Assembly (NCBI RefSeq): GCF_002797715.1
Contig: NZ_PGFF01000001.1
Span: forward strand, 248,001-312,000
Direction: 5' to 3'
Origin: Diaminobutyricimonas aerilata
Lineage (GTDB): Bacteria; Actinomycetota; Actinomycetes; Actinomycetales; Microbacteriaceae
DNA length: 64,000 nucleotides
Shown here: positions 34,039 through 42,880 of the stretch, piece after piece
Layout: every line of letters starts with the position of its first letter
Position numbering within the stretch: the stretch's first letter is position 1
Notes under the pieces: generated by a model
The model's input: the letters and a program-made list of their open reading frames with translations, nothing else
Database searches by the model: none
What the model was told of the DNA's origin: nothing
Translations under genes and position numbers: made by a program

Positions 34039-34078
34039 TCAGCGAGGCGAGCGTGGCGAGCGTGGCGAGTGCAGTGCG

Positions 34079-34864
34079 TCAGTCGCGCGGCACCCCGAGC
34101 TGCCACGTGGTGAACTGCCCGCCGAGCGGCTCGCCCATCGGCGCGATGTCGCCCGGCTCGATGCCGCGCTCGCGCGCCCACGCGTAGGCGTCGTCGAGCG
34201 GCTCGAACCCGATGGCCTTGCCGGGGCCGAGCGGGAACCACGCCGACTCGTTCGCGGAGACGCCCCACACGATGTGGTGCTGTCCGTCGTCGAGCTGCGC
34301 CACGGCCTCGATGAGCCGCGCCATGTCGCCGGGCGAGAACCAGATCGGCAGGAAGTCGGGCGACGGCTCGGTGTTGAACGCGCAGATGCGCACGGACACG
34401 ATCGACATGCCGGTGCGGTGCGACACGACGGCGCCGAGCAGCTCCATCGCGGCCTTCGTCACGCCGTAGTACGTGTCGGGGCGGGGCGCGAGCAGATCGG
34501 TCGCGCGCGCCTCGGCGGCCGTCGCAAGGCCGACGGCGTGGATGGAGCTCGCGAGCAGCACCCGCCGCACCCCGGCGTCCCGCGCCGCCTCGAGCACGAG
34601 GCGCGTGCCGGTGATGTTCGTGTCGTTGAGCTCGTCCCACTCGCGCTCGCTCGGGAAGCCGGCGAAGTGCACGACCGTGTCGGCGCCCTCGAACGCGCGC
34701 GCGAGGAAATCGCGGTCGAGGATGTCGCCCTCGATGACCCCCTCCACGTCGCCGCCCGCCCCGGGTGCCTCGAGCAGACGCAGTTCGCGGTCGGGGCGTT
34801 CGAGAAGGGGCGAGACGGCGCGACCGATGCGGCCTCCGGCTCCGGTGACGACGATGGTGCTCAT
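34079..34864 (-). CDS. uronate dehydrogenase-like NAD-dependent oxidoreductase
   Basis: 261 residues from MSTIVVTGAGGRIGRAV. Extended-SDR Rossmann fold: TGAGGRIG cofactor loop, VVHFAGFPSE, active block LASSIHAVGL and the Tyr/Lys pair in RPDTYYGVTKAAMELL. The SSxHxxG ... RPDxxYGVxK ... WFSPGD order matches bacterial uronate dehydrogenase (Udh), which oxidises glucuronate or galacturonate to the aldarolactone. Placement beside uxaC-uxuB-manD supports this. It would give the cell an oxidative branch besides isomerisation. A generic sugar epimerase is the alternative. Confidence 0.78.
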   Translation of the reverse strand: MSTIVVTGAGGRIGRAVSPLLERPDRELRLLEAPGAGGDVEGVIEGDILDRDFLARAFEGADTVVHFAGFPSEREWDELNDTNITGTRLVLEAARDAGVRRVLLASSIHAVGLATAAEARATDLLAPRPDTYYGVTKAAMELLGAVVSHRTGMSIVSVRICAFNTEPSPDFLPIWFSPGDMARLIEAVAQLDDGQHHIVWGVSANESAWFPLGPGKAIGFEPLDDAYAWARERGIEPGDIAPMGEPLGGQFTTWQLGVPRD

Positions 34865-34984
34865 GGTGCTCCCGTGCCGCGGGGAACGGACCGCGGCTTC
34901 GCGATTCATGCTTCCGGGATGCTCAACACACGTGCAACGCGCCCCCCGCTTTCGTTGAGCGAACGTCCAGGATGCGGCTGAGTC

Positions 34985-35086
34985 CCGCTGGTCGAGTAGG
35001 GCGCCCGTATCGAGACCTCCCTTCCGCAGGCGGTTCGCGTGGGGGTCTCGATACGGCGGGCTCCGCCGCGCCTACTCGACCGGCGG
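34985..35086. repeat. long hairpin repeat, copy 1
   Basis: Outer arms GGTCGAGTAGG (34990-35000) and CCTACTCGACC (35071-35081); inner arms CGTATCGAGACC (35006-35017) and GGTCTCGATACG (35044-35055). Both pairs are perfect complements, so about 90 nt folds into a two-tier stem. Confidence 0.85.
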
Positions 35087-35115
35087 GTAGAGGGTGCCGC
35101 GCGTGCGCCTGGGCA

Positions 35116-35196
35116 CCGCTGGTCGAGTAGGGCGCCCTGGCGCCCGTATCGAGACCTCCCCTCCGCGGGCGGCGACAACGACTACTCGACCAGCGG
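35116..35196. repeat. long hairpin repeat, copy 2
   Basis: CCGCTGGTCGAGTAG (35116-35130) pairs perfectly with CTACTCGACCAGCGG (35182-35196). The interior keeps CGCCCGTATCGAGACCTCCC from copy 1, but the inner return arm is lost, so this is a partly degraded copy. Confidence 0.85.
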
Positions 35197-35267
35197 AGGC
35201 GCCGCCGCGCCGTCCGCTACCGTCGGACGCAGGAACGAGCCCCGCCCTTCGACCCCGGAGTCGCCCG

Positions 35268-36167
35268 ATGTCATCCCGCACCTCGTTCCTCGCGCTCGTG
35301 GTCGCCGGTCTCTGCTGGGGCACCGGCGGCGTGCTCGGCCGCGAACTGGGCGCCGTCGCCGACGCGAGCGCCCTCACCGTCGCCGCCTGCCGGCTCGTGT
35401 TCGGCGGACTGCTGCTGCTCGCGCTCCACCTGGCGCGCCGCGGGCGGATGCCGCGGGGCGCGCGTGCCTGGCGCGGTATCGCCGCCCTCGCCGTGCTCGC
35501 GGCCGCGTATCAGGGCTGCTACTTCGGCGCCGTGTCCCTCGGCGACGTCGGCATGGCGACCCTGCTCGCTCTCGGGTCCGCGCCGCTGTTCGTGCTGCTG
35601 ATCGAGGCGCTGCGCGACCGGCGGATGCCCGGGGCGCTCGCGCTCGCGCGGGCGGTGCTCGCCGTGGCGGGCCTCGCCCTGCTCATCGGCACCGTCGCGC
35701 CCGGCGAGCAGGACGTCACCTCGGTGCTGCTCGCCCTCGCCTCCGGACTCGCGTTCGCGTTCTTCACCGTGGTGGGCAAGCACGCGGTCGCCGGCGTCTC
35801 GCCGATGGCGGTGCCCGCGTTCGCGTTCACCGGCGGGGGAGTGCTGCTCGCCCTGCTCGCCCTGCCGGCCGGCGGACTCGCGTTCGCGGCCACCCCCACA
35901 TCCGTCACGCTGCTGATCGCCCTCGCCGCGGTGCCGACCGCGCTCGCCTACGGCCTCTTCTTCGCCGGCCTCGCCGGCAGCTCGAGCGCGACGGCGAGCA
36001 TCGTCGCGCTGCTCGAACCGCTCACCGCGACGGCGCTCTCCGTGGTGCTGTACGACGAGACCCTCGGCCCCCTGCAATGGGTCGGCGCCGCCCTGTTGCT
36101 CGTCTCGATCGGCCTCAGCGCCCTCGATCGGGATCGCGGATCTGTGCGACAGCCGACTGTCGTGTGA
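35268..36167 (+). CDS. EamA-type drug/metabolite transporter
   Basis: 299 residues, ten predicted membrane segments formed by two EamA repeats of about 140 residues. The first repeat opens with LVVAGLCWGTGGVLGREL and ends near AVAGLALLIG; the second ends with EPLTATALSVVLYDETLGP, the usual DMT signature. These proteins export or exchange amino acids, purines and other metabolites. GGAG lies 7 nt before the ATG. It stands alone, 40 bp before the ATP-grasp gene. Confidence 0.87.
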   Translation: MSSRTSFLALVVAGLCWGTGGVLGRELGAVADASALTVAACRLVFGGLLLLALHLARRGRMPRGARAWRGIAALAVLAAAYQGCYFGAVSLGDVGMATLLALGSAPLFVLLIEALRDRRMPGALALARAVLAVAGLALLIGTVAPGEQDVTSVLLALASGLAFAFFTVVGKHAVAGVSPMAVPAFAFTGGGVLLALLALPAGGLAFAATPTSVTLLIALAAVPTALAYGLFFAGLAGSSSATASIVALLEPLTATALSVVLYDETLGPLQWVGAALLLVSIGLSALDRDRGSVRQPTVV

Positions 36168-36195
36168 GCGAAACAACGCCGCAACATCCGGCCCG

Positions 36196-36201
36196 TATCG
36201 T
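36196..36201 (+). promoter_or_regulatory. -10 box for a leaderless transcript
   Basis: TATCGT ends 6 nt before the ATG at 36208, which itself has no ribosome site. This spacing puts transcription start at or next to the A of the ATG. Confidence 0.5.
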
Positions 36202-36207
36202 CGGGGC

Positions 36208-37893
36208 ATGGGTGACCTGTTCGAGGGCTACGGGGCGAGTTCCACACGCGCAACCGGCGCGTGGGACGAGATGTTCGCCGCGCCCGGCCGGGCGCGCTCC
36301 GGCTATCGGGAGATCCACGCCGCACTCGCGCGGATGACACAAGACGAGCTCCGCGGACGCACCGATGCCCTCGCGAGCTCGTATCTCGCGCAAGGGGTGA
36401 CGTTCGACTTCGCCGGCGAGGAACGCCCCTTCCCGCTCGATGCGGTGCCCCGGGTGATCGAGCAGGACGAGTGGCGCACCGTCGAAGCCGGCGTGAAACA
36501 GCGGGTGCGGGCGCTCGAGTCGTTCCTCTCCGACATCTACTCGCACCAGCGCGCGGTGCGCGACGGCGTCATCCCCGCCCGCCTGATCAGCTCCTCGAGT
36601 CACTTCCACCGCGCGGCGGCGGGCATCGTGAGCGCCAACGGCGTGCGCATCCAGGTCTCCGGCATCGACCTCATCCGCGACGAGCAGGGCGCGTGGCGCG
36701 TGCTCGAAGACAACGTGCGCGTGCCGAGCGGGGTGAGCTACGTCATCTCCAACCGGCGGGTGATGGCGCAGACGCTGCCCGAGCTCTTCGTGTCGATGCG
36801 CGTGCGGCCGGTCGGCGACTATCCGCACAAGCTCCTGCAGGCGCTGCGCGCCTCGGCGCCGGAAGGGGTCGACGAACCCACCGTCGTCGTGTTGACCCCC
36901 GGCGTGTACAACTCCGCCTACTTCGAGCACACGCTCCTCGCACGTCTGATGGGCGTCGAGCTCGTGGAGGGCCGCGACCTGTTCTGTTCCGGCGGTCGGG
37001 TGTTCATGCGCACGACCTCCGGCCCCCGCCGGGTCGACGTGATCTACCGCCGGGTCGACGACGAGTTCCTCGACCCGCTCATCTTCCGCGCCGACTCGAT
37101 GCTGGGTTCTCCGGGACTCATGCTCGCGGCCCGTCTCGGCAACGTGACGATCGCGAACGCCGTCGGCAACGGCGTCGCCGACGACAAGCTCGTCTACACC
37201 TACCTGCCCGACCTCATCCGCTACTACCTCGCGGAGGAGCCCATCCTGCCCAACGTGCAGACCTGGCGCCTCGAGGAACCGGGCGCGCTCGAGGAGGTGC
37301 TCGACCGGCTCGACGAACTCGTCGTGAAGCCCGTCGACGGCTCCGGCGGCAAGGGGCTCGTCGTCGGACCCGCCGCGTCCGCCGCCGAACTGGATGCGCT
37401 GCGGTCGCGACTGCAGAAGGACCCGCGCGGGTGGATCGCCCAGCCGGTCGTGCAGCTCTCCACCATCCCGACCCTCGTCGACCAGGGGATGCGGCCGCGG
37501 CACGCCGACCTGCGACCGTTCGCCGTGAACGACGGCAACGACGTGTGGGTGCTGCCCGGCGGGCTCACGCGGGTGGCGCTGCCGGAGGGCCAGCTCGTCG
37601 TGAACAGCTCGCAGGGCGGCGGATCGAAGGACACCTGGGTCGTCGGTCGCGACCCGATCGTCGCGTCGGGTCACGACATCCAAGGTCTCGTCGCGGAGCA
37701 GGCGTCGGTCACCCAGAGCATCCCGATCGTCCCGGGCGAGCACCGGCAGGACCACAACCCGCAGGACGCGCCGCAGCGGGATCAGCAGCAACAACAGCAG
37801 CAAGGCCGCGACGGGAACCGCCGTCGGGGGTTACCGCCGGAACCGGGCGCTGACCGGGACATCCACGCATCGCAGGGGGGAGCCTCATGCTGA
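36208..37893 (+). CDS. circularly permuted ATP-grasp protein
   Basis: 561 residues. The CP_ATPgrasp (DUF404/DUF407) core spans about 60-490: GAWRVLEDNVRVPSGVSYV, NRRVMAQTLPELF, and the permuted nucleotide-binding part VVKPVDGSGGKGLVVGP. The last 50 residues (Gln/Arg/Pro-rich) are not conserved. ATP-grasp enzymes make acyl-phosphate intermediates and join a carboxylate to an amine; this family has been proposed to act as a peptide ligase with its alpha-E and transglutaminase-like neighbours. Its end overlaps the alpha-E gene by 7 nt. Substrate unknown. Confidence 0.9.
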   Translation: MGDLFEGYGASSTRATGAWDEMFAAPGRARSGYREIHAALARMTQDELRGRTDALASSYLAQGVTFDFAGEERPFPLDAVPRVIEQDEWRTVEAGVKQRVRALESFLSDIYSHQRAVRDGVIPARLISSSSHFHRAAAGIVSANGVRIQVSGIDLIRDEQGAWRVLEDNVRVPSGVSYVISNRRVMAQTLPELFVSMRVRPVGDYPHKLLQALRASAPEGVDEPTVVVLTPGVYNSAYFEHTLLARLMGVELVEGRDLFCSGGRVFMRTTSGPRRVDVIYRRVDDEFLDPLIFRADSMLGSPGLMLAARLGNVTIANAVGNGVADDKLVYTYLPDLIRYYLAEEPILPNVQTWRLEEPGALEEVLDRLDELVVKPVDGSGGKGLVVGPAASAAELDALRSRLQKDPRGWIAQPVVQLSTIPTLVDQGMRPRHADLRPFAVNDGNDVWVLPGGLTRVALPEGQLVVNSSQGGGSKDTWVVGRDPIVASGHDIQGLVAEQASVTQSIPIVPGEHRQDHNPQDAPQRDQQQQQQQGRDGNRRRGLPPEPGADRDIHASQGGASC

Positions 37894-38816
37894 GCCGCAT
37901 CGCCGAGTCACTGTTCTGGATCGGGCGCTACATCGAGCGCAGCGACGGCACCGCGCGCATCCTCGACGTGCACCTGCAACTGCTGCTCGAAGACCCGTGG
38001 ATCGAGGAGAACCTCGCCTGCCGGTCGCTGTTGAGCGTGATGGGCAGCGAGGTGCCCGACGACGCCGAACTCACCCGCGCCGACGTGCTCGCGATCCTCG
38101 CCGTCGACCGCGGCAACCCCGCGTCGATCGCCTACTCCCTCGGCGCAGCCCGCGAGAACGCCCGTCGCGCGCGCGAGATCGTGAGTACGGAGCTGTGGGA
38201 GGTGCTCAACACCACCCGGGCGCGGATGCCGCGCAAGGTCGCGAGCGACAAGGTGCACGAGTTCTTCGCCTGGGTGCGTGAGCGGGCGGCGCTCGCCGTG
38301 GGGATCATCGAGTCGTCGACGAGCCGCGACGAGGCGTGGAGCTTCTTCACCCTCGGACGCAGCCTCGAGCGGGCGGACATGACCGCCCGGCTGCTCGCCA
38401 CCCGCGCCCTCACGGAGGCGTCCGGGCCCAGCTGGACCACGATCCTGCGCAGCTGCGGCGCCTACGAGGCGTACCTGCGCACCTACCGCGGGGTGCCGAG
38501 CGCCCGGAACGCGGCCGAGTTCCTGCTGCACGATCGGCTCTTCCCCCGCAGCATCCTCTTCGCGGTCTCCCGCGCCGAGGCGTGCCTGCGCGAGCTCGAG
38601 CCCCGGGCCGACCGCATCGGGGTGGGCGATCAGGCGCAGCGGCTGCTCGGCCAGATCCGCAGCGAGCTCGAGTACCGCCCGATCAGCGACATCCTCGAGG
38701 ACCTGCCGCGGCACATGGACGACGTGCAGTCGGCCACGAGCGCCGCGAGCGAGGCCATCCGCCGGCGGTACTTCCCGACCAACGCCGCGCCGAGCTGGGT
38801 GGGGGAGGCCTCGTGA
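37887..38816 (+). CDS. alpha-E domain (DUF403) protein
   Basis: 309 residues, all-helical. It begins with the family hallmark MLSRIAESLFWIGRYIERSD and later has SFFTLGRSLERADMTARLL. Alpha-E proteins nearly always accompany circularly permuted ATP-grasp and transglutaminase-like genes. Its activity is unproven. Start overlaps the ATP-grasp stop by 7 nt and its own stop overlaps the next GTG (GTGA), a tightly coupled three-gene operon. Confidence 0.92.
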   Translation: MLSRIAESLFWIGRYIERSDGTARILDVHLQLLLEDPWIEENLACRSLLSVMGSEVPDDAELTRADVLAILAVDRGNPASIAYSLGAARENARRAREIVSTELWEVLNTTRARMPRKVASDKVHEFFAWVRERAALAVGIIESSTSRDEAWSFFTLGRSLERADMTARLLATRALTEASGPSWTTILRSCGAYEAYLRTYRGVPSARNAAEFLLHDRLFPRSILFAVSRAEACLRELEPRADRIGVGDQAQRLLGQIRSELEYRPISDILEDLPRHMDDVQSATSAASEAIRRRYFPTNAAPSWVGEAS

Positions 38817-39658
38817 AGCGGCTGCGCATCCGCCATCTCACCGGCTACCGGTACGAGGGCGAGGCGACCGCGTCGTACAACGAGGCGCGCATGCTGCCGG
38901 CCTCCTCGGACGGGCAGTTGGTGCTGGATGCCCGGCTCGAGATCTCCCCGGTGACGAACACGCACAGCTACACCGACTACTGGGGCACGCGCGTGCGGTC
39001 GTTCGAGATCCTCACCCCGCACCGCGAGCTCTCGCTCACCGCGACGAGTCTCATCGAGGTGCGCCAGCGCACCCACCCGCCGCACGAGGCGGATTGGGAC
39101 GACCTCGCCCGCACGGCGGAACTCGACCTCGCCTATGTCGAGCAGCTCGCACAGACCCGCCGCACCGATCCGCCCGCCGAGGTCGCCGACCTCGCCCGCG
39201 ACCTCGCGGCGACCGCGTACGGTCCGTGCGACGCCGCGTTGCGCATCTGCACCGCGATCGGCGAGGCGGTCGAGTACATGCCGGGCGTGACCGGGGTGCA
39301 CACGACGGCGGCGGAGGCGTGGGAGCACCGTCGCGGCGTCTGCCAGGACATCGCGCACCTCGCCCTCGGCGCCCTGCGCTCGGTCGGCATCCCGGCGCGC
39401 TACGTGTCGGGTTACCTGCATCCGGTGCCGGATGCCGAGGTCGGGCGCACCGTCGCCGGAGAGTCGCACGCCTGGGTGGAGTGGTTCTGCGGCGAGTGGC
39501 GCGGCTTCGACCCGACGAACCTCATCGACATCGGCGACCGCCACGTGCGGGTGGGGCACGGCCGCGACTACGCGGACGTCTCCCCGCTGCGCGGCGTCTA
39601 CGCCGGCCCGCGGTCGTCGCAGCTCTTCGTCACCGTGGAGATCACACGCGTCTCCTGA
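38813..39658 (+). CDS. transglutaminase-like protein
   Basis: 281 residues, GTG start overlapping the alpha-E stop. N-terminal bacterial transglutaminase-like region (about 1-90, RIRHLTGYRYEGEATASYNEAR) and a papain-like core (about 140-230). The catalytic triad is visible: Cys in RRGVCQDIAH, His in GESHAWVEWF and Asp in GFDPTN. No signal peptide, so cytoplasmic. In this gene trio it is thought to process or cross-link the peptide made by the ATP-grasp partner (published proposal from gene-context analysis, not proven). Confidence 0.9.
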   Translation: MKRLRIRHLTGYRYEGEATASYNEARMLPASSDGQLVLDARLEISPVTNTHSYTDYWGTRVRSFEILTPHRELSLTATSLIEVRQRTHPPHEADWDDLARTAELDLAYVEQLAQTRRTDPPAEVADLARDLAATAYGPCDAALRICTAIGEAVEYMPGVTGVHTTAAEAWEHRRGVCQDIAHLALGALRSVGIPARYVSGYLHPVPDAEVGRTVAGESHAWVEWFCGEWRGFDPTNLIDIGDRHVRVGHGRDYADVSPLRGVYAGPRSSQLFVTVEITRVS

Positions 39659-39781
39659 CGCGCGCGCGTGCGCGGCGTGGCCGCCCGCCGCGGAGCTTCT
39701 TGCCGCCGTCACGCGGCGGAGAACACGCGCGTCTGCTGGGAGCACGGCCGCCGGATGCATGCCGGGCGGCAGGATGGCGGA

Positions 39782-40444
39782 ATGGCGCGCATCCTCGTCT
39801 TCACCCGCACCACCGGATACCGACACGAGTCGATCGAGCCCGGCGTCGAAGCCGTTGTGGAGCTCGCCGCCGACCACGGACACGACGTCGAGCACACCGA
39901 AGACCCGAGCGTCTTCGCGGGCGACCTCGACCGGTTCGCCGCGGTCGTGTGGCTCAGCACCGACGGCGACGTGCTCGACGACGCCCAGCGGGAGGCGTTC
40001 GCGGCGTGGCTGCGCGCCGGCGGCGGCTTCGCCGGGGTGCACGGTGCCTCCGCGAGCGAGAAGGGGTGGCCCGAGTTCGAGGACATCGTCGGCGCGCGGT
40101 TCAGCGGCCACCCCGCCGACCAGGGCATGACCGCCACCATCCGGGTCGAGGATGCGACGCATCCGTCGACCGCGCACCTCCCGCGGGGGTGGAGCCGCGC
40201 GGAGGAGTGGTACTCGTTCGAGCGGTCGCCGCGCGAGCGCGTGCGGGTGCTGCTCTCCGTCGACGAGTCGCAGTACGACGTCGGCGAGTTCGCGATGGGC
40301 GAGGATCATCCGCTCGCCTGGGCGGGCACCTACGGCGACGGGCGCACCTGGTACACCGCCCTCGGGCACGCGTCCGAGACGTGGGGCGACCCCGCCTTCC
40401 GCGAGCACGTGTGGGGCGGCATCGCCTCGGTGCTGCGCGTCTGA
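39782..40444 (+). CDS. ThuA-domain protein
   Basis: 220 residues beginning MARILVFTRTTGYRHESI, the ThuA glutamine-amidotransferase-like fold with GGGFAGVHGASASEKGWPEF and EDHPLAWAGTYGDGRTWYTALGH. The nucleophile Cys of true class I amidotransferases is not in the expected place (GVHGAS). ThuA proteins take part in trehalose/3-keto-sugar metabolism in rhizobia and related carbohydrate loci. It stands 123 bp after the transglutaminase-like gene; whether it belongs to that operon is unclear. Confidence 0.87.
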   Translation: MARILVFTRTTGYRHESIEPGVEAVVELAADHGHDVEHTEDPSVFAGDLDRFAAVVWLSTDGDVLDDAQREAFAAWLRAGGGFAGVHGASASEKGWPEFEDIVGARFSGHPADQGMTATIRVEDATHPSTAHLPRGWSRAEEWYSFERSPRERVRVLLSVDESQYDVGEFAMGEDHPLAWAGTYGDGRTWYTALGHASETWGDPAFREHVWGGIASVLRV

Positions 40445-40457
40445 GCCGCGTCGACCG

Positions 40458-41765
40458 TCAGCGTTCGCCGGTCGCCTCGACCACCGCGATCGCGCCGGTG
40501 AGCGGTCCGCGCGCCCGCAACCGCTGAACCAGACGGCGCGGATGCCCGACCTCGCGCCAGTGCACCTCGTGATGCCGCGCGAGCCAGCCGAGGCACACCG
40601 CCGCCGCGACGAAACCCGACGCCGCCGCGACCCCGAGCGCCCAGCGCGGACCGAACGCGTTCGCGACCGCGCCGACGAGCGGCGCCCCGATCGGCGTGCC
40701 ACCCATGAAGATCGCCATGTACAGCGCCATGACGCGACCCCTCAGCGCGGGTGAGGTGGTCGACTGCACGTAGGCGTTCGCGCTCGTCATCATCGTGAGC
40801 GAACACAGCCCGATGAGGGCGAGGGATGCGGCGAACGTCTCGTAGGTCGGCATGAACGCCGAGAGCGTGCAGGTCGCCCCGAAGCCCGCTGCGGCGAGCA
40901 TCACCATGCGCATCCGGGGCCGATCACGTCGCGCGGCGAGCAGCGCGCCCGCGACCGAGCCGACCGCCATGATCGACGACAGCAGCCCGAACTCGGTCGC
41001 ACCGCGGCCGAACTCGACCGTCGCCATCGTCGAGGTGAAGATCGCGAAGTTGAGGCCGAAGGTGCCCACGAGGAACACCATCACGAGGATCGTGACCACG
41101 TCGGGCCTCGATCGCACGTACGCGAAACCGGCCCGGATCTGCCCCTTCTCGCGCGGGGCGCGCGGCATCGGACGCATCGTGTCGGAGCGCAGCGCCGCGA
41201 GGGAGCCGAGCACCGCGGCGTAGCTGACCGCGTTGATGATGAACACCCATCCGGACCCGACGAGCGCGATGAGCACGCCCGCGACGGCCGGCCCGATGAG
41301 GCGCGCGCCGTTGAACGACGCGGAGTTCAGCGCCACGGCGTTCGGCAGGTCGCGGTCGGTCACGAGCTCGGCCACGAACGTCTGACGCGCGGGAGCGTCG
41401 AGCGCCGCGGCCACCCCGAGAAGCAGGGCGAGGGCGTAGACGTGGTACAGGTGCGCGACGCCGGTGAGCACGAGCACGCCGAGCAGGGCGGCGAGCAGAG
41501 CGGACGCGGTCTGAGTGCCGGCGAGCAGCTTGCGGCGGTCCACCCGGTCGGCGATGAGACCCGTCCAGGGCGCGAGCACGAGCTGCGGGGCGAACTGCAG
41601 CGCCATCGTGATCCCGACCGCGATCGCGTCGTGGTCGGTGAGCTCGGTGAGCACGATCCAGTCCTGCGCCGTGCGCTGCATCCACGTGCCCACGTTCGAC
41701 ACGATCGCCCCCGCGAACCAGAAGCGGTAGTTGACGCTCGAGAACGAGCGGAACATCGCGCTCAC
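40458..41765 (-). CDS. MFS exporter (EntS-like)
   Basis: 435 residues with a GTG start; an ATG three codons later is an alternative. Twelve membrane segments in the MFS_3 pattern: VNYRFWFAGAIVSNVGTWMQ, LIADRVDRRKLL (loop 2-3 motif) and ALRGRVMALYMAIFMGGTPIG. Relatives export siderophores or drugs. It converges with the ThuA gene and diverges from the hydrolase gene. Substrate not predictable. Confidence 0.88.
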   Translation of the reverse strand: MSAMFRSFSSVNYRFWFAGAIVSNVGTWMQRTAQDWIVLTELTDHDAIAVGITMALQFAPQLVLAPWTGLIADRVDRRKLLAGTQTASALLAALLGVLVLTGVAHLYHVYALALLLGVAAALDAPARQTFVAELVTDRDLPNAVALNSASFNGARLIGPAVAGVLIALVGSGWVFIINAVSYAAVLGSLAALRSDTMRPMPRAPREKGQIRAGFAYVRSRPDVVTILVMVFLVGTFGLNFAIFTSTMATVEFGRGATEFGLLSSIMAVGSVAGALLAARRDRPRMRMVMLAAAGFGATCTLSAFMPTYETFAASLALIGLCSLTMMTSANAYVQSTTSPALRGRVMALYMAIFMGGTPIGAPLVGAVANAFGPRWALGVAAASGFVAAAVCLGWLARHHEVHWREVGHPRRLVQRLRARGPLTGAIAVVEATGER

Positions 41766-41930
41766 GATCGACGCCGCCCCGCGGCTCGGGGCTCCCGGAT
41801 GAGCCGCGGCTCCGCCGCCCCCACCGCATCCGTTCGCACCATGACCCGATCCAGGGTAGGCATCCCGCGGCGCGTGCTCGCCCGGCTCTCAGCGCACGCC
41901 CGGTTCTACACTGAGGGTGAGGAGCTCCCG

Positions 41931-42803
41931 ATGCCCAGATTCACCGCGACCCGACGCGACGACGTCTTCACCGACGCGCACGGCGTCGACATCCACTTCT
42001 ACGAGTGGCGCGTGGGCAAGCCGCGCGCGATCGTGCAGCTCTCGCACGGGCTCGGCGAGCACGCGCTGCGATACGCGGTGCTCGCTCAAGAGCTCGTCGA
42101 TGCGGGCTACACCGTCTACGCGAACGATCAGCGCGGTCACGGGCAGACGGGACTCGGGCAGTGGGGCGGCGACCGCACCCGGCTGGGCAAGCTCGGTCCC
42201 GGCGGCACGCCCGCGGCGGCGGCCGTGCTCACCCAGTTCACCGCGCTCATCCGCGAGCGGAACCCCGATGTGCCCATCGTGCTCGTCGGGCATTCGTGGG
42301 GTTCGCTGCTCGCGCAGATCACCCTCACCCGGCACGCCGGCGACTACGCCGCGGCCGTGCTGAGCGGCACCGCATACCGGATGCCCGGATACATGCGCGC
42401 CGGCAACCTCAACAAGCGGCACGCCCACCTCGGCACCACGGGCGCGGAGTGGCTGAGCCGCGACGCCGAGGTCGCGAAGGCGTTCCTCGACGACCCGCTG
42501 ACCTTCGAGGCGGATGCCCTGCGCCTGTTCGGCATCATCGACGGATTGCGGGTCTACGGTCGTCCCGGGCGCATGGACGCCGACATCCCGCTGCTCATCA
42601 TGGTCGGCGACGACGACTACTTCGGCGGTGTCGCCAGCTCGCGTCGGCTCGCCGCGGACTACCTTCGGCGCAGCGCGTTGAGCGACGTGCAGGTGCTCGT
42701 CTATCCCGAGGCGCGGCACGAGGTCTTCAACGAGACCAACCGCGATGAGGTCGTCGCCGATCTCGTCGCCTGGCTCGACGCCCACCTGCCGCCCCGCCGC
42801 TGA
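41931..42803 (+). CDS. alpha/beta hydrolase (monoacylglycerol-lipase type)
   Basis: 290 residues, ATG behind GTGAGGAG. Hydrolase_4 family: oxyanion segment LSHGLGEHALRY, nucleophile in VGHSWGSLL, aspartate in MVGDDDYF and histidine in YPEARHEVFNE, so the triad is complete. Likely hydrolyses monoacylglycerols or lysophospholipids in the cytoplasm. TACACT at 41907-41912 is a plausible -10. It ends 78 bp before a convergent aldo/keto reductase. Confidence 0.88.
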   Translation: MPRFTATRRDDVFTDAHGVDIHFYEWRVGKPRAIVQLSHGLGEHALRYAVLAQELVDAGYTVYANDQRGHGQTGLGQWGGDRTRLGKLGPGGTPAAAAVLTQFTALIRERNPDVPIVLVGHSWGSLLAQITLTRHAGDYAAAVLSGTAYRMPGYMRAGNLNKRHAHLGTTGAEWLSRDAEVAKAFLDDPLTFEADALRLFGIIDGLRVYGRPGRMDADIPLLIMVGDDDYFGGVASSRRLAADYLRRSALSDVQVLVYPEARHEVFNETNRDEVVADLVAWLDAHLPPRR

Positions 42804-42880
42804 CGCGGAGCGCCGAGAACGCCCGTCGTCGACGCCCGCAACTCACCGAAGAGGCAGTGCGAGAGCGTCGGACCTCGGGC

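Larger units (their letters stand above)
34865..35267. other. intergenic region built from inverted-repeat elements
   Basis: 403 bp with no supported gene. It contains two related long hairpin repeats (34985-35086 and 35116-35196) between divergent genes. GGAG upstream of 35268 is the ribosome site of the transporter gene. Confidence 0.6.

Noticed and set aside
37743-37893. Frameshift at the end of the ATP-grasp gene
   Set aside because: The tail is unlike the family, but the frame runs cleanly to a stop that overlaps the next gene by 7 nt, so a natural extension is as likely as an error.
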